Shown here in pieces: positions 9,908 to 20,127 of a stretch of DNA of 64,000 nucleotides. Both the position numbers and the translations under genes were made by a program. The DNA comes from Caballeronia sp. SL2Y3. GTDB taxonomy: Bacteria; Pseudomonadota; Gammaproteobacteria; Burkholderiales; Burkholderiaceae. How positions within the stretch are numbered: position 1 is the first letter of the stretch; every line of letters begins with the position of its first letter. A model generated the notes under the pieces. It did no database searches, was not told the DNA's origin, and saw only the letters and a list, made by a program, of their open reading frames with translations. The stretch lies in assembly GCF_022879575.1 (NCBI RefSeq), contig NZ_CP084260.1:310001-374000 (forward strand), given 5' to 3'.

Positions 9908-11059
9908 TCAGCGCGGGTAGATCGCGCCCAGCACGCGCTCGCCGGCCGCGCCTGTCACCGACGCCAGATTGCCGGGCTCGCGCGCCACGCAGCGCATCGC
10001 GAGCCACGCGAACGCGAACGCTTCGACTTGCTGCGGCGGCACGCCGAGCGCATCCGTCGTCATCACGGGCACGCCCGAGACGCCGGTTTCATCGAGCGCC
10101 TGTTGCAGCATCTGCATGAGCACCGGATTGCGCGCGCCGCCGCCGCAGACATAGACCGCGCGGGCGTCGGACGCGTGGCGCTCGATTTCGCGCGCGACCG
10201 TCACGGCCGTAAGCGCGGTGAGCGTCGCTTGCACGTCGGCGGGAGCGAGCGACGGGAACGGCGCGAGCTTCGCATCCAGCCACGACGGGTTGAACAGATC
10301 GCGGCCCGTACTTTTCGGCGGCGCTTCCTCGAAAAACGGCTCGTCCAGCAACGCATTGAGCAGCGGCCGGTTCACCTCGCCGCGCGCCGCGAACTTCCCG
10401 CCGTCGTCGTACGGTTTGTTCAGATGCCGGTTCGCCCATTCATCCAGCAACGCGTTCGCCGGGCCGCAATCGAAGCCGCGTACCGCGCCGCTCGCCGCCA
10501 GCACCGTGATATTGCTGATGCCGCCGAGATTGCAGACGACGCGCGTCTCGTTCTTCGCGCCGAAAATCGTCGCGTGGAACGCCGGCACGAGCGGCGCGCC
10601 CTGCCCGCCGGCGGCGACGTCGCGGCTGCGGAAATCGGCGATCACGTCGATATTGGTCATTTCCGCGAGCAACGCGGGATTGTTGATCTGCCGCGTGTAC
10701 CCTTTTTCCGGCCGATGCCGCACCGTTTGACCGTGTACGCCGATCGCGCGCACCTTCGTCGACGAATAGCCGCTCACGCTCTGCAACTCGTGGCAGCAGA
10801 CGGCGTAGCGCGTGGCGAGCGCATTGCCGGCGAGCGCCTCGCGTTCGAGTTCGTTGTCGCCCGGCGCCTGCAGCGCGAAGAGCGCCTCGCGCAGGCCCTC
10901 GGAGAAGGACACGTGCGCCTCGCCGAGCACCACCGGCGGTTTGCCCGCCGCGAACTGCACCGCGACGCCGTCGACGCCGTCCATGCTCGTGCCGGACATC
11001 AGGCCGAAGTACACGCCGTCTGCCTTGCCGGGTTCCATTGCTTCGGCTTTTTTCCCCAC
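9908..11059 (-). CDS. anmK: Anhydro-N-acetylmuramic acid kinase
   Basis: 383 residues. It phosphorylates and opens 1,6-anhydro-MurNAc released during peptidoglycan turnover, giving MurNAc-6-phosphate for recycling. The nucleotide-binding opening [13 protein letters not shown] lies at about residues 19-31, and later blocks include [11 protein letters not shown], the expected Asp motif in [19 protein letters not shown] and [12 protein letters not shown] near the C-terminus. The GTG start is supported by AGGAGG five bases upstream. It is divergent from tyrS. Confidence 0.94.
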   Translation of the reverse strand: MGKKAEAMEPGKADGVYFGLMSGTSMDGVDGVAVQFAAGKPPVVLGEAHVSFSEGLREALFALQAPGDNELEREALAGNALATRYAVCCHELQSVSGYSSTKVRAIGVHGQTVRHRPEKGYTRQINNPALLAEMTNIDVIADFRSRDVAAGGQGAPLVPAFHATIFGAKNETRVVCNLGGISNITVLAASGAVRGFDCGPANALLDEWANRHLNKPYDDGGKFAARGEVNRPLLNALLDEPFFEEAPPKSTGRDLFNPSWLDAKLAPFPSLAPADVQATLTALTAVTVAREIERHASDARAVYVCGGGARNPVLMQMLQQALDETGVSGVPVMTTDALGVPPQQVEAFAFAWLAMRCVAREPGNLASVTGAAGERVLGAIYPR

Positions 11060-11151
11060 GCTCGCCTCCTCGTCGATGCTCGTCGGTGCTTGTCCATCAA
11101 CGCGGGATTATCCGCGCATCTACGCCGATCGTTAAGACGCAGCCACCGACC

Positions 11152-11178
11152 GAGGCCGCCGCCCGCCGCCGCCGCCGA
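11152..11178 (+). repeat. Short CCG-rich simple repeat upstream of tyrS
   Basis: A run of imperfect GCC/CCG triplets lies in the anmK-tyrS gap. A TAAAAT hexamer further downstream, near 11225, could be the tyrS -10 box. No further structure is seen in this 250-base gap. Confidence 0.5.
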
Positions 11179-11312
11179 ATGTCCGCGCGCCGCCGAACGG
11201 ACCGAATGCGTGCTTCATCGCGTAAAATCGTGAGCCTGAACAAGCCATTACGCAGCGCGCGAGCCGTTCCATATGGCGCCATCGCATCTCTCTCACATCA
11301 CAAGCCGCAAGC

Positions 11313-12569
11313 ATGACCACTGACTCCAACGCTTCTTCCGCGCCGCCGCGCGAGGCCTTTCCGATCACCGACGACGTGCGCGCCGCCCTCGCGATCGCCA
11401 AGCGCGGCTGCGACGAACTGCTGATCGAAGACGAGTTCGCGCAGAAGCTCGCACGGAGCGCCGCCACGGGCAAGCCGTTGCGCATCAAGCTCGGGCTGGA
11501 CCCGACCGCGCCGGACATTCATATCGGCCATACGGTGGTGCTCAACAAGATGCGCCAGTTGCAGGACCTCGGGCATCAGGTCATCTTCCTGATCGGCGAT
11601 TTCACGTCGCTGATCGGCGATCCGTCCGGCCGCAACGCCACGCGCCCGCCGCTCACGCGCGAGCAGATCGAAATGAACGCGAAGACGTATTTCGATCAGG
11701 CGTCGCTGGTGCTCGACCGCGAGAAAACCGAGATCCGCTACAACAGCGAATGGTCCATGCCGCTCGGCGCGGACGGCATGATCAAGCTCGCTTCGCGTTA
11801 CACGGTCGCGCGCATTCTCGAACGCGAGGATTTCACCAAGCGTTTCCAGACCGGCGTGCCCATCTCGATTCACGAATTCCTCTATCCGCTGATGCAGGGC
11901 TACGACTCCGTCGCGCTCAATGCGGACCTGGAACTCGGCGGCACGGATCAGAAGTTCAACCTGCTCGTCGGCCGCGAATTGCAGAAGCAATACGGTCAGG
12001 AGCAGCAATGCATTCTGACGATGCCGCTGCTCGAAGGGCTCGACGGCGTCGAAAAGATGTCGAAGTCGAAGCATAACTATGTCGGCATCAGCGAGAAGCC
12101 GACCGAGATGTTCGGCAAGCTGATGAGCATTTCCGACGTGCTCATGTGGCGCTACTTCGAACTGCTGTCGTTCCGCAGCATGGACGAGATCGCGCGCTTC
12201 AAGCAGGAAGCGGAAGGCGGCCGCAATCCGCGCGACTTCAAGGTGATGCTGGCGCAGGAAATCGTCGCGCGTTTCCATTCGCCGGCGGACGCCGAGCGCG
12301 CGCTCGAAGACTTCAACCATCGCGCGAAGGGCGGCGTGCCAGACGATATTCCGACCGTGACGCTCGCGGGCGCGCCGCTTGCCATCGGCCAGTTGCTGAA
12401 GCAGGCCGGGCTCGTGCCGTCTACGAGCGAGGCGCTGCGCAACATCGAGCAGGGCGGCGTGAAGATCGACGGCGCGACGGTGTCCGACAAGGGCCTGAAG
12501 GTCGAGCCGGGCGAGTTCGTCGTGCAGGTGGGCAAGCGCCGCTTCGCGCGCATCACGCTGACGGCCTAA
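11313..12569 (+). CDS. tyrS: Tyrosyl-tRNA synthetase
   Basis: 418 residues of a class I aminoacyl-tRNA synthetase that charges tRNA-Tyr. The HIGH motif is exact at residues 70-73 (in [10 protein letters not shown]), KMSKS at about 248-252, and a C-terminal S4 RNA-binding domain covers roughly 355-415. The catalytic-domain blocks [11 protein letters not shown] and [13 protein letters not shown] resemble the TyrZ-like branch rather than the E. coli type. dtd follows after four bases, so the two probably share a transcript. Confidence 0.97.
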   Translation: MTTDSNASSAPPREAFPITDDVRAALAIAKRGCDELLIEDEFAQKLARSAATGKPLRIKLGLDPTAPDIHIGHTVVLNKMRQLQDLGHQVIFLIGDFTSLIGDPSGRNATRPPLTREQIEMNAKTYFDQASLVLDREKTEIRYNSEWSMPLGADGMIKLASRYTVARILEREDFTKRFQTGVPISIHEFLYPLMQGYDSVALNADLELGGTDQKFNLLVGRELQKQYGQEQQCILTMPLLEGLDGVEKMSKSKHNYVGISEKPTEMFGKLMSISDVLMWRYFELLSFRSMDEIARFKQEAEGGRNPRDFKVMLAQEIVARFHSPADAERALEDFNHRAKGGVPDDIPTVTLAGAPLAIGQLLKQAGLVPSTSEALRNIEQGGVKIDGATVSDKGLKVEPGEFVVQVGKRRFARITLTA

Positions 12570-12573
12570 GCGG

Positions 12574-13032
12574 ATGATCGCGCTTATCCAGCGAGTGCGG
12601 CGCGCCGACGTGCGCGTCGGCGAGCGCGTGACCGGTGCGATCGACGCGGGCCTGCTCGCGCTCGTCTGCGCCGAACGCGGCGACACCGAGGCCGCAGCCG
12701 ACAAGCTGCTCGCGAAGATGCTGGCGTACCGCGTGTTCAGCGACGCGGCGGGCAAGATGAACTTGTCCGTGCAGAACATCGACGGCGCGGGGCGCGCGGG
12801 CGGCGTGCTGCTGGTATCGCAGTTCACGCTTGCCGCCGATACATCGAGCGGATTGCGCCCGAGCTTCACGCCGGCCGCGCCGCCCGACGAAGGCAAGCGG
12901 CTCTTCGATTACTTCGTGCGCGAGGCGCGGGCGAAGCATCCGATTGTCGAGACGGGCGAATTCGGCGCCGAGATGCAGGTGTCGCTCGTCAACGACGGGC
13001 CGGTGACGTTCTGGCTGCAGGTGCGGCCATGA
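12574..13032 (+). CDS. dtd: D-aminoacyl-tRNA deacylase
   Basis: 152 residues. It hydrolyses D-aminoacyl-tRNA and Gly-tRNA-Ala mischarges, clearing errors. The two active-site signatures are visible: SQFTL at about residues 82-86 and the Gly-cisPro region NDGPVTFW near 139-146. It follows tyrS by four bases, which fits because TyrRS can make D-Tyr-tRNA. Its stop overlaps the next gene (ATGA). Confidence 0.95.
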   Translation: MIALIQRVRRADVRVGERVTGAIDAGLLALVCAERGDTEAAADKLLAKMLAYRVFSDAAGKMNLSVQNIDGAGRAGGVLLVSQFTLAADTSSGLRPSFTPAAPPDEGKRLFDYFVREARAKHPIVETGEFGAEMQVSLVNDGPVTFWLQVRP

Positions 13033-13676
13033 CGACGCAAGTCTTGTTCATCCGCCACGGCGAGACCGACTGGAACCGCGTGAAGCGGATCCAGGGGCAT
13101 ATCGACATTCCGCTGTCCGCGCATGGCGTGCTGCAAGCCGAACAATTGGGCGCGCGCATCGCGCGGGAAGGGCGGCTCGACGCCGTCTACACCAGCGATC
13201 TTCTGCGCGCCCAACAGACCGCCCGCCCGTTCGCCGATGCGCTCGGACTCGACCTCCGCTTGTCCGAAGGCTTGCGCGAACGCAACTACGGCGCGTTCCA
13301 GGGCCACGACAGCGACGAGATCAGCGAGAGGTTTCCAGCCGAGTACGTGGAATGGCAGACGCGCGATCCCGGCTTCACGCCGCCGGCCGGCGAATCGCTG
13401 CGCGTCTTTTTTCACCGCGTGATTCACGCGATGGAGCCGATCGTCGCCGCGCATCCGGGCGGGCGCATCGCATGCGTGGCGCACGGCGGCGTGCTCGACT
13501 GCATCTACCGTTTCGCGATGAAACTGCCGCTCGACGCGCCGCGCAACTGGCCGCTGCTCAATTGCAGCCTCAACGTGGTCGATTACGACGGCGGCCAGGC
13601 GACGGTGGCGTCGTGGGGCGACGTGTCGCATCTCGTCACCGACACCGCCGACGACAGCCTGCGCAAGACAGCCTAG
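13029..13676 (+). CDS. Histidine phosphatase family protein (phosphoglycerate-mutase-like)
   Basis: 215 residues. The catalytic RHG motif is at residues 9-11 ([10 protein letters not shown]), the second Arg in [10 protein letters not shown], the acid in [13 protein letters not shown] and the second His in CVAHGGVLD. This is the GpmB/cofactor-independent-named, dPGM-like phosphatase subgroup; members are often phosphatases rather than true mutases. Its start overlaps the dtd stop by four bases. It is convergent with the MpaB-like gene, overlapping it by four bases. Confidence 0.88.
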   Translation: MTTQVLFIRHGETDWNRVKRIQGHIDIPLSAHGVLQAEQLGARIAREGRLDAVYTSDLLRAQQTARPFADALGLDLRLSEGLRERNYGAFQGHDSDEISERFPAEYVEWQTRDPGFTPPAGESLRVFFHRVIHAMEPIVAAHPGGRIACVAHGGVLDCIYRFAMKLPLDAPRNWPLLNCSLNVVDYDGGQATVASWGDVSHLVTDTADDSLRKTA

Positions 13677-14575
13677 TCGTTCTTCTTCTCGGCAACTCGC
13701 AAGCGCGCACGCTTCGAGATGCCGTTGACGAGCGCCCAGCGGACGACCGGCGCCATCGCCCGCACGCAGGGACGCACGATGACCCGCCGCATCGGCGCGA
13801 GCGACGACAACCCGAGCGTGTCCTGCGCCCAGTCGGGCAGAAGATCGACGCCCGCATTGAACGCGAGCACGCGCGCCGGCCTCATGACGGCGCTCGGCGT
13901 CGGCGCGTTCTTGAGCACGCGAATGACTTCCTGCGTGCGCTCGCTTGCATGCAGATGCGGACGCATGGCGGCGAGATAAGCGTCGACCTGAGCGCGCGTG
14001 GTCGGCACGTCGCGCGCGCCGAGCAGGCGGGCGACGAGCGCCGTTTCTTCGAAGTAGCGGTCCTGATCCGCCTCGGACAGAGTTGGGTCGACGTAGCGCA
14101 CATAGCCTTGCAGAAAGCTCGTGACTTCCGCGACGTGCACCCATGTCAGAAGATCGGCATCGCTCGCGCGATACGGCCGGCCGTCGGGCGCGGTGCCCGT
14201 CACGCCCATATGAATGCGCTTCACGCGCTCGATCAGCGCGAGCGCGTCGTGCCGGTTGCCGAACGTGGTTCCCGCGATGAAAGTCGCCGTGCGCCGCAGA
14301 CGCCCGAGAATATCCGTGCGAAACGTGGAGTGATCCCACACGCCCGCAAGCGCCAGCGGATGCAGCGTCTGGAGCAACAGCGCGCTGATGCCGCTCGTCA
14401 TCATCGACGTGAAATCGGCGTGGACTTTCCAGCAGATGGTGTCCGGGCCGAAGAGACCGGGATCGCCCGGCGGCGAGGAGTAATCGAGCGTCGGCCCGCT
14501 ACCGGTCGTGAGATTCGTGATGCCGCGTGCGATCGACGACCGCACGCGCGTGACCAACGTTGCCTGATCCGACAT
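13673..14575 (-). CDS. MpaB-like oxygenase family protein (DUF2236)
   Basis: 300 residues of the DUF2236/ER-bound oxygenase MpaB family. The family marker pattern of a conserved N-terminal block with FTSMMTSGISALLLQTLHP near residues 50-68, then TTFGNRHDA and DLLTWVHVAEVTSFL near 140-155, is present. MpaB itself cleaves a prenyl side chain in fungal mycophenolate synthesis; the bacterial role is unknown, and the substrate cannot be guessed here. It lies directly after ruvB on the same strand with a three-base gap, so it may ride on the ruv transcript. Confidence 0.82.
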   Translation of the reverse strand: MSDQATLVTRVRSSIARGITNLTTGSGPTLDYSSPPGDPGLFGPDTICWKVHADFTSMMTSGISALLLQTLHPLALAGVWDHSTFRTDILGRLRRTATFIAGTTFGNRHDALALIERVKRIHMGVTGTAPDGRPYRASDADLLTWVHVAEVTSFLQGYVRYVDPTLSEADQDRYFEETALVARLLGARDVPTTRAQVDAYLAAMRPHLHASERTQEVIRVLKNAPTPSAVMRPARVLAFNAGVDLLPDWAQDTLGLSSLAPMRRVIVRPCVRAMAPVVRWALVNGISKRARLRVAEKKND

Positions 14576-14578
14576 GCG

Positions 14579-15640
14579 CTAGCCGTTGTTCGCGTCCCAG
14601 AGGTCGCGGATCGGGCCGCCATCCGGCGCGGCAATGCCGAAGTGCCGATACGTCAGCAAGGTCGCGACGCGCCCGCGCGGCGTGCGCTGCAAATAGCCTT
14701 GCTGGATCAGATACGGTTCCAGCACGTCTTCGATGGTGTCGCGTTCTTCGCCGATGGCCGCCGCGAGGTTATCGACGCCGACCGGCCCGCCGTCGAACTT
14801 GTGCAGGATCGCTTCGAGCAGCTTGCGGTCCATCAGGTCGAAGCCGACCGGATCGACGTCCAGCATCTTCAGCGCGGCATCCGCCACTTCCGCCGTGATG
14901 CTGCCGTTCGCCTTCACTTCCGCGTAGTCGCGCACGCGGCGCAGCAGCCGGTTCGCGATACGCGGCGTGCCGCGCGAACGCCGCGCGATTTCCAGCGCAC
15001 CCTCCGGCACGATGTCCGCCTTCAGGAGCGACGCCGAGCGCGACACGATCCGCGCGAGCTCGTTCGCGTTATAGAACTCCAGCCGCGACACGATACCGAA
15101 GCGGTCGCGCAGCGGATTGGTCAGCATGCCCGCGCGCGTGGTCGCGCCGACGAGCGTGAACGGCTGAAGATCGAGCTTCACGCTGCGCGCGGCCGGCCCT
15201 TCGCCGATCATGATGTCGATCTGATAATCCTCGAGCGCCGGGTACAGAATTTCCTCGACGACCGGCGAGAGCCGGTGAATCTCGTCGATGAAGAGCACGT
15301 CGTTCGCTTCGAGATTGGTGAGCAGCGCCGCGAGGTCGCCTGCGCGCTCCAGCACCGGCCCCGACGTCTGCCGCAGATTCACGCCCATTTCCCGCGCGAT
15401 GATATGCGCGAGCGTGGTCTTGCCGAGACCCGGAGGGCCGAACAGCAGCACATGATCCAGCGCTTCGGAACGCCGCTTGGCCGCTTCGATGAAGATTTCG
15501 AGCTGCCCGCGCACCTTTTCCTGCCCCACGTATTCGTCGAGCTGGCGCGGTCGCAACGCGCGCTCGAAGGCTTCTTCGTTCGGCGAGACGGGCGTGGCCG
15601 AGATGATGCGTTCGGCGGCGAGTTTGTCGGTTTCGATCAT
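14579..15640 (-). CDS. ruvB: Holliday junction branch migration ATPase RuvB
   Basis: 353 residues. Hexameric AAA+ motor that drives branch migration with RuvA. Walker A is GPPGLGKTT at residues 68-76, Walker B is FIDEIHRL near 120-127, sensor 1 lies in VGATTRAG, the Arg finger region in RDRFG, and the C-terminal winged-helix domain ends in the PRGR segment. It is separated from ruvA by 80 bases that contain its own candidate promoter (TACAAT) and the palindrome shared with pepP. Confidence 0.97.
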   Translation of the reverse strand: MIETDKLAAERIISATPVSPNEEAFERALRPRQLDEYVGQEKVRGQLEIFIEAAKRRSEALDHVLLFGPPGLGKTTLAHIIAREMGVNLRQTSGPVLERAGDLAALLTNLEANDVLFIDEIHRLSPVVEEILYPALEDYQIDIMIGEGPAARSVKLDLQPFTLVGATTRAGMLTNPLRDRFGIVSRLEFYNANELARIVSRSASLLKADIVPEGALEIARRSRGTPRIANRLLRRVRDYAEVKANGSITAEVADAALKMLDVDPVGFDLMDRKLLEAILHKFDGGPVGVDNLAAAIGEERDTIEDVLEPYLIQQGYLQRTPRGRVATLLTYRHFGIAAPDGGPIRDLWDANNG

Positions 15641-15646
15641 GGGTCG

Positions 15647-15652
15647 ATTGTA
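15647..15652 (-). promoter_or_regulatory. Candidate -10 box of ruvB
   Basis: TACAAT read on the minus strand, seven bases before the ruvB ATG region, with a TTCGCG element 16 bp upstream. Together with the palindrome at 15676-15695 it makes an internal ruvB promoter plausible. Confidence 0.45.
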
Positions 15653-15675
15653 CAGCGAGCCTTCTCGCCGCGAAC

Positions 15676-15695
15676 CTGGCCGAACGGCCTAGTGG
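15676..15695 (-). promoter_or_regulatory. Palindromic element shared with the pepP promoter
   Basis: On the minus strand CCACTAGGCC-GTTC-GGCC. The same ten bases CCACTAGGCC, then four variable bases and GGCC, occur before pepP, and both lie 23-24 bp upstream of TACAAT. Likely an activator or repressor site; the regulator is unknown. Confidence 0.5.
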
Positions 15696-15720
15696 CGCAC
15701 AGCGCCAGGCGCCCGGAGAA

Positions 15721-16302
15721 TCACGCCTTGGAGAGCGCCTTCAACGCAAGCTTGATGCCTTCCGAGACGCCCGTTCCGGCCGGCACGTTCTTGATGGCGG
15801 CGAGCGCTTCCTTCTCGGAATAGCCGAGCGCGAGCAGCGCATTGAGAATGTCGGACGCATGGTCGGACTGCGAAGCGGCGCTCGCCATTGCGCCGAGATC
15901 GGCGCCGAGCTTGCCCTTCAGTTCGAGCAGCAGGCGTTCGGCCGTCTTCTTGCCGATGCCCGGCACGCGCGTCAAGCGCGCGGTGTCTTGCGTCGTCACG
16001 GTCTGCGCGAGTTCCTGCACGCTCATGCCGGAAAGCACCGCGAGCGCCATGCGCGCGCCGATGCCGCTGATCTTTAACAATTCGCGAAACGTCGCGCGTT
16101 CCTGCGACGTGAGAAAGCCGTAGAGCAGATGCGCGTCCTCGCGCACGATCATCTGCGTGAGCAGCACGACCTTGTCGCCCGCGTTCGGCAGGTTGTAGAA
16201 CGTGCTCATCGGCACGTCGATTTCATAGCCGACGCCGTTGCAGTCGACGAGCAGGTGCGGCGGATTTTTTTCCAGCAGAACGCCGGCGATGCGACCAATC
16301 AT
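15721..16302 (-). CDS. ruvA: Holliday junction binding protein RuvA
   Basis: 193 residues. Tetramer that clamps the four-way junction and recruits RuvB. The N-terminal OB fold begins [12 protein letters not shown], two helix-hairpin-helix motifs are seen ([18 protein letters not shown] near 73-90 and [16 protein letters not shown] near 108-123), and the C-terminal domain III that touches RuvB covers about 145-193. It lies in the order ruvC-ruvA-ruvB. Confidence 0.97.
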   Translation of the reverse strand: MIGRIAGVLLEKNPPHLLVDCNGVGYEIDVPMSTFYNLPNAGDKVVLLTQMIVREDAHLLYGFLTSQERATFRELLKISGIGARMALAVLSGMSVQELAQTVTTQDTARLTRVPGIGKKTAERLLLELKGKLGADLGAMASAASQSDHASDILNALLALGYSEKEALAAIKNVPAGTGVSEGIKLALKALSKA

Positions 16303-16326
16303 GTTTGCGTTATCGAATGAAGAGAT

Positions 16327-16869
16327 TTAGCCGATGAGCCTGCCGCGCCGCACGCGCAAGCCCTTCTTCGCGAGCGACGGCGCAATGCCGCCGAGCGTGG
16401 CGAGCCCCGTGCCGCCATGCGCGTGACAGATGGCCATGCCGAGCGCGTCGGCGGCGTCGGTGCTCGGCACGCCCGTGAGATTCAGCAGGCGCACGACCAT
16501 CTGCTGCATCTGCTCCTTGGTCGCGCGGCCGTAGCCGACAACAGCCTGCTTCAGTTGCAGCGCGGTGTATTCGGCGACCGGCACGCCGCTCGCGACCAGC
16601 CCGCAAATGGCCGCGCCGCGCGCCTGCCCGAGCAGCAGCGTCGATTGCGGATTGACGTTGACGAAGACTTTCTCGATCGCCGCCTGATCCGGATTGTGCT
16701 GCCGGATCAGCGTGGAAATGCCGTCGAAGATGGTGTTCAGGCGCGAAGGCAAGTCGGCGTCGGCGGTCTTGATGACGCCGCTCGTCACATAGTTGAGCGA
16801 GTGCCCCGCCATGTCGATGATGCCGAAGCCCGTCACGCGCAGGCCGGGGTCGATGCCTAGTATTCTCAT
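16327..16869 (-). CDS. ruvC: Crossover junction endonuclease RuvC
   Basis: 180 residues. Resolves Holliday junctions by paired nicks. The acidic catalytic set is visible: Asp7 in [12 protein letters not shown], Glu in AIEKVF near 66-70 and the two C-terminal Asp in [14 protein letters not shown] near 138-150. Conservation starts at the ATG at 16869; an upstream TTG eight codons earlier has no better ribosome site. It is first of ruvC-ruvA-ruvB. Confidence 0.96.
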   Translation of the reverse strand: MRILGIDPGLRVTGFGIIDMAGHSLNYVTSGVIKTADADLPSRLNTIFDGISTLIRQHNPDQAAIEKVFVNVNPQSTLLLGQARGAAICGLVASGVPVAEYTALQLKQAVVGYGRATKEQMQQMVVRLLNLTGVPSTDAADALGMAICHAHGGTGLATLGGIAPSLAKKGLRVRRGRLIG

Positions 16870-16901
16870 TCGTTCGCGATGCGGCTCGTCCAAAGTGAAA
16901 T

Positions 16902-16935
16902 GGCCTGCTTGCGCGACTCGACGCGCAAACAGGCC
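16902..16935 (-). terminator. Hairpin terminator between purH and ruvC
   Basis: GGCCTG-TTTGCGCG pairs with CGCGCAA-CAGGCC around a six-base loop, with a single mismatch. The tail on the minus strand is only moderately T-rich. Confidence 0.6.
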
Positions 16936-16955
16936 AATACTAAATGAACTCGGCG

Positions 16956-16975
16956 CGATTAATGGCGATTAATGG
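16956..16975. repeat. 10-bp perfect tandem duplication over the purH stop
   Basis: CGATTAATGG occurs twice head to tail. One copy carries the purH TAA stop; the other lies just after it. It is probably a small slippage duplication and does not change the protein. Confidence 0.7.
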
Positions 16976-18534
16976 CGGAAATGGCGCGTGCCGGTGAGAA
17001 TCATCGCGACATTGTGCTCGTCGGCGGCGGCGACCACTTCGTCGTCGCGCATGGAGCCGCCCGGCTGGATCACGCAGGTCGCGCCCGCGTTCACCACAAC
17101 GTCGAGGCCGTCGCGGAACGGGAAAAACGCATCCGATGCGACCGCCGAGCCGTTGAGCGAGAGCCCCGCGTTCTGCGCCTTGATGCCCGCGATGCGCGCC
17201 GAATCCACGCGGCTCATCTGGCCCGCGCCGACGCCGAGCGTCATGCCGCCGCCGCAGAACACGATGGCGTTCGACTTCACGTACTTCGCCACGCGCCAGG
17301 CGAACATCAGATCGTCCATTTCCTTCGGCGTCGGATGGCGCTTGGTCACGACGCGCAGTTCATGCGGCTGCACGTTCTTCGAGTCGAGCGACTGGACCAG
17401 CAGACCGCCGCCCACGCGCTTCAGGTCGAATGCGTTGTGGCCGTCGCCGAGCGCGATCTGCAGCAAGCGCACGTTCTGCTTCGCGGCGAACACGGCACGC
17501 GCGGCTTCGCTGAACGAAGGCGCGATCAGCACTTCGACGAACTGCTTCGCCACGGCCTGCGCCGCCGCTTCGTCCACTTCGCGATTGAACGCGATGATGC
17601 CGCCGAACGCCGAGGTCGGATCCGTCTGGAACGCCTTCGAATAAGCCTCGTGCGCGTTCGCGCCGATGGCGACGCCGCACGGATTCGCGTGCTTGATGAT
17701 GACGCACGCAGGCGCGTCGAAAGTCTTCACGCATTCCCACGCGGCGTCCGAATCCGCGATGTTGTTGTACGAGAGTTCCTTGCCCTGCAACTGCTCGTAG
17801 TTGGCGAGCGCGCCGGCGGGCACCGAAAGATCGCGGTAGAACGCCGCGCTTTGATGCGGGTTTTCGCCGTAGCGCAGGTCCTGCACTTTCTCGAACGCGA
17901 GATTGAACGTGGCGGGGTAGGTGTTGCGCTCGCTGTGCTGAAGCGTTTCGGTGAGGCTCGTCAGATAGTTCGTGATCGCGCCGTCGTACTGCGCGGTGTG
18001 CGCGAAGACCTTCGTCGCGAGCCGGAAGTTCGTCGCATAGCCGACGCTGTTGTTGTTCGCGCGCATTTCATCGAGCACGGCGGCGTAGTCGGCCGGATCG
18101 ACGATGACGGTCACATCGCGATGATTCTTCGCCGCCGAGCGCAGCATGGTCGGCCCGCCGATGTCGATGTTCTCGATGGCGTCTTCCAGCGAGCACTGTT
18201 CCTTCGCCACCGTCTGCACGAACGGATACAGGTTGACGACGAGCAGGTCGATCGTTGGAATGTCGTGCTTGTCGAGCGCGGCCATGTGCTCGGGCAGATC
18301 GCGGCGCGCGAGAATGCCGCCGTGCACCTTGGGATGCAGCGTCTTCACGCGCCCATCCAGCATTTCCGGGAAGCCGGTGTAGTCGGCGACTTCGGTCACG
18401 GGCAGTCCCGCGTCCGCGAGCAGTTTCGCCGTGCCGCCGGTCGAAAGAAGCCTGACGCCGAGCTGCGAGAGCGATTGGGCAAATTCGACGATGCCAGACT
18501 TGTCGGAAACCGAGATGAGCGCTTGCTTGATCAT
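16969..18534 (-). CDS. purH: Bifunctional AICAR transformylase / IMP cyclohydrolase
   Basis: 521 residues. Catalyses the last two steps of purine synthesis, AICAR to FAICAR to IMP. The N-terminal cyclohydrolase (MGS-like) domain runs to about residue 195 with [11 protein letters not shown] and [12 protein letters not shown]; the transformylase domain follows, with the Lys-His motif in [13 protein letters not shown] near 265-277. The ATG at 18534 matches the conserved start [12 protein letters not shown]; a GTG three codons upstream is the alternative. It is downstream of fis in the order dusB-fis-purH, a common beta-proteobacterial arrangement. Confidence 0.96.
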   Translation of the reverse strand: MIKQALISVSDKSGIVEFAQSLSQLGVRLLSTGGTAKLLADAGLPVTEVADYTGFPEMLDGRVKTLHPKVHGGILARRDLPEHMAALDKHDIPTIDLLVVNLYPFVQTVAKEQCSLEDAIENIDIGGPTMLRSAAKNHRDVTVIVDPADYAAVLDEMRANNNSVGYATNFRLATKVFAHTAQYDGAITNYLTSLTETLQHSERNTYPATFNLAFEKVQDLRYGENPHQSAAFYRDLSVPAGALANYEQLQGKELSYNNIADSDAAWECVKTFDAPACVIIKHANPCGVAIGANAHEAYSKAFQTDPTSAFGGIIAFNREVDEAAAQAVAKQFVEVLIAPSFSEAARAVFAAKQNVRLLQIALGDGHNAFDLKRVGGGLLVQSLDSKNVQPHELRVVTKRHPTPKEMDDLMFAWRVAKYVKSNAIVFCGGGMTLGVGAGQMSRVDSARIAGIKAQNAGLSLNGSAVASDAFFPFRDGLDVVVNAGATCVIQPGGSMRDDEVVAAADEHNVAMILTGTRHFRH

Positions 18535-18598
18535 GATGAACACTGAAACCAGAAAGGATAACCAGGCCGGACTCGAGGCGCGCGCCTCGTCCGAAGAA

Positions 18599-18832
18599 TC
18601 AAATCAATCCGTGCTGCTGAAGTTTCTTGCGTAGCGTGTTGCGGTTGATGCCGAGATACTCGGCGGCGAGCGACTGATTGCCGCCTGCCTGCGCGAGCAC
18701 CACTTCGAGCATCGGTTTTTCCACGCACGAAATCACCATGTCGTATACGTCGTGCGGGTTCGAGCCGTCCAGGTCCTGAAAGTAGCTGTCGAGGCTCTGG
18801 CGGACGCATTGTTCGATGTTATGTCTGCTCAT
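18599..18832 (-). CDS. fis: DNA-binding protein Fis
   Basis: 77 residues, the short beta-proteobacterial form. The C-terminal helix-turn-helix [21 protein letters not shown] is the classic Fis motif. Fis bends DNA, supports Hin-type recombination and activates rRNA promoters. The start at 18832 gives MSRHNIEQC, the conserved N-terminus, and overlaps the dusB stop by four bases (ATGA), so fis is translated from the dusB message, as in E. coli. Confidence 0.95.
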   Translation of the reverse strand: MSRHNIEQCVRQSLDSYFQDLDGSNPHDVYDMVISCVEKPMLEVVLAQAGGNQSLAAEYLGINRNTLRKKLQQHGLI

Positions 18833-19920
18833 GCGGCGATTCGTCGGTCTGTGTTGTTCTGTCCGCCGCACGATTCTTCATCGGCCGCTTCGTCTGCGTC
18901 CGCGGCCTCATCCACATAGACGAGACGGTCTGACAGCGCCTTTTGCGCGTCGAAGAATTCGTTCACAGCGAACAATTGTTCTTTGGTCGTGTCGAGCGTA
19001 TTCATCCGGTGCCGGAAGGTGTTGGCGCCGGAAAGGCCGCGAGTGTACCAGCCGATGTGCTTGCGCGCAGTCCGCACGCCCGTGAATTCGCCGTAGAACG
19101 CGTAGTGATCTTCGAGGTGCTCGTTCATCACCTGCTGGATCTCGTCGATGCGCGGCGGCGGCATGCACTCGCCCGTCGCAAGGAAGTGTTCGATCTCGCG
19201 GAAGAGCCACGGCCGGCCCTGCGCCGCGCGGCCGATCATGATGGCGTCCGCGCCGGTTGCCGCGAGCACGTCGCGCGCTTTTTCGGGCGTCGTGATGTCG
19301 CCGTTCGCGACGACCGGGATCTTCACCGACGCCTTCACGGCGGCGATGGTCTCGTACTCCGCGTCGCCCTTATACAAGTCGGCGCGCGTGCGTCCGTGCA
19401 CGGTGAGCATGGAGATGCCGGCATTCTCGGCAATGCGCGCGATGGTCAGCGCATTCTTGTTCTCGCGATTCCACCCCGTGCGGATCTTGAGCGTCACAGG
19501 CACTGCGTCCGGGCCGACGCCGACCGCCTGCACGACCGCCTCGACAATGCGCGCGACCAGCGGTTCGTTCTGCAAGAGCGCCGATCCCGCCGCGACGTTG
19601 CACACCTTCTTGGCCGGGCAGCCCATGTTGATGTCGATGATCTGCGCGCCGTTCGCGACGTTGTGACGCGCGGCCTCGGCGAGCATCTGGGGGTCTGCGC
19701 CCGCGATCTGCACGGCAATCGGCTCGACCTCGCCCGCATGGTTCGCGCGGCGCATGGTCTTTTCGCTCTTCCACAACTGCGCGTTGGACGCGACCATCTC
19801 CGACACCGCGTAGCCCGCGCCCATGCGCTTGCACAACTGGCGGAACGGCCGGTCGGTGACGCCTGCCATCGGAGCGACGAACAGGTTATTGCGCAGAACG
19901 TGTGAACCGATGATGGGCAT
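18829..19920 (-). CDS. dusB: tRNA-dihydrouridine synthase B
   Basis: 363 residues. FMN-dependent reduction of uridine in the tRNA D-loop. The family opening FVAPMAGVTDRPFR is at about residues 15-28, the catalytic Cys in MGCPAKKVCN near residue 100, and the FMN-phosphate loop in VANGDITTPEKA and GRAAQGRPW. It is about 30 residues longer than E. coli DusB, through an acidic, Asp/Glu/Ala-rich C-terminal tail (DEAADADEAADEE) of no known role. First gene of dusB-fis. Confidence 0.95.
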   Translation of the reverse strand: MPIIGSHVLRNNLFVAPMAGVTDRPFRQLCKRMGAGYAVSEMVASNAQLWKSEKTMRRANHAGEVEPIAVQIAGADPQMLAEAARHNVANGAQIIDINMGCPAKKVCNVAAGSALLQNEPLVARIVEAVVQAVGVGPDAVPVTLKIRTGWNRENKNALTIARIAENAGISMLTVHGRTRADLYKGDAEYETIAAVKASVKIPVVANGDITTPEKARDVLAATGADAIMIGRAAQGRPWLFREIEHFLATGECMPPPRIDEIQQVMNEHLEDHYAFYGEFTGVRTARKHIGWYTRGLSGANTFRHRMNTLDTTKEQLFAVNEFFDAQKALSDRLVYVDEAADADEAADEESCGGQNNTDRRIAA

Positions 19921-20127
19921 GAAGTCGGGGCACCGGGAGGGCGAACGTTCGGCAATGAGCGCCGTGTCGCGTCAGACGGTTGCAGGAATGCGGAAGGGAA
20001 ACGCGTATTTTAACGCTAAGCGAGTGCTGAAATTAAGAGCAATCGCGTGCAAGTGTTTAAATCTTCTATGAAAGCAGGCGCGGCCATAGAGGATAAGTCC
20101 CGCGTCTGCCACACAAGCCGCGCAAGT

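Noticed and set aside
13352..15823. Plus-strand frame of about 820 codons across the MpaB-like gene and ruvB
   Set aside because: Antisense shadow of two recognised genes; no plausible start or domain.
16972..18546. Long plus-strand frame antisense to purH
   Set aside because: Runs exactly over purH, and its sequence is Arg/Asp/His-rich shadow with no ribosome site or family.
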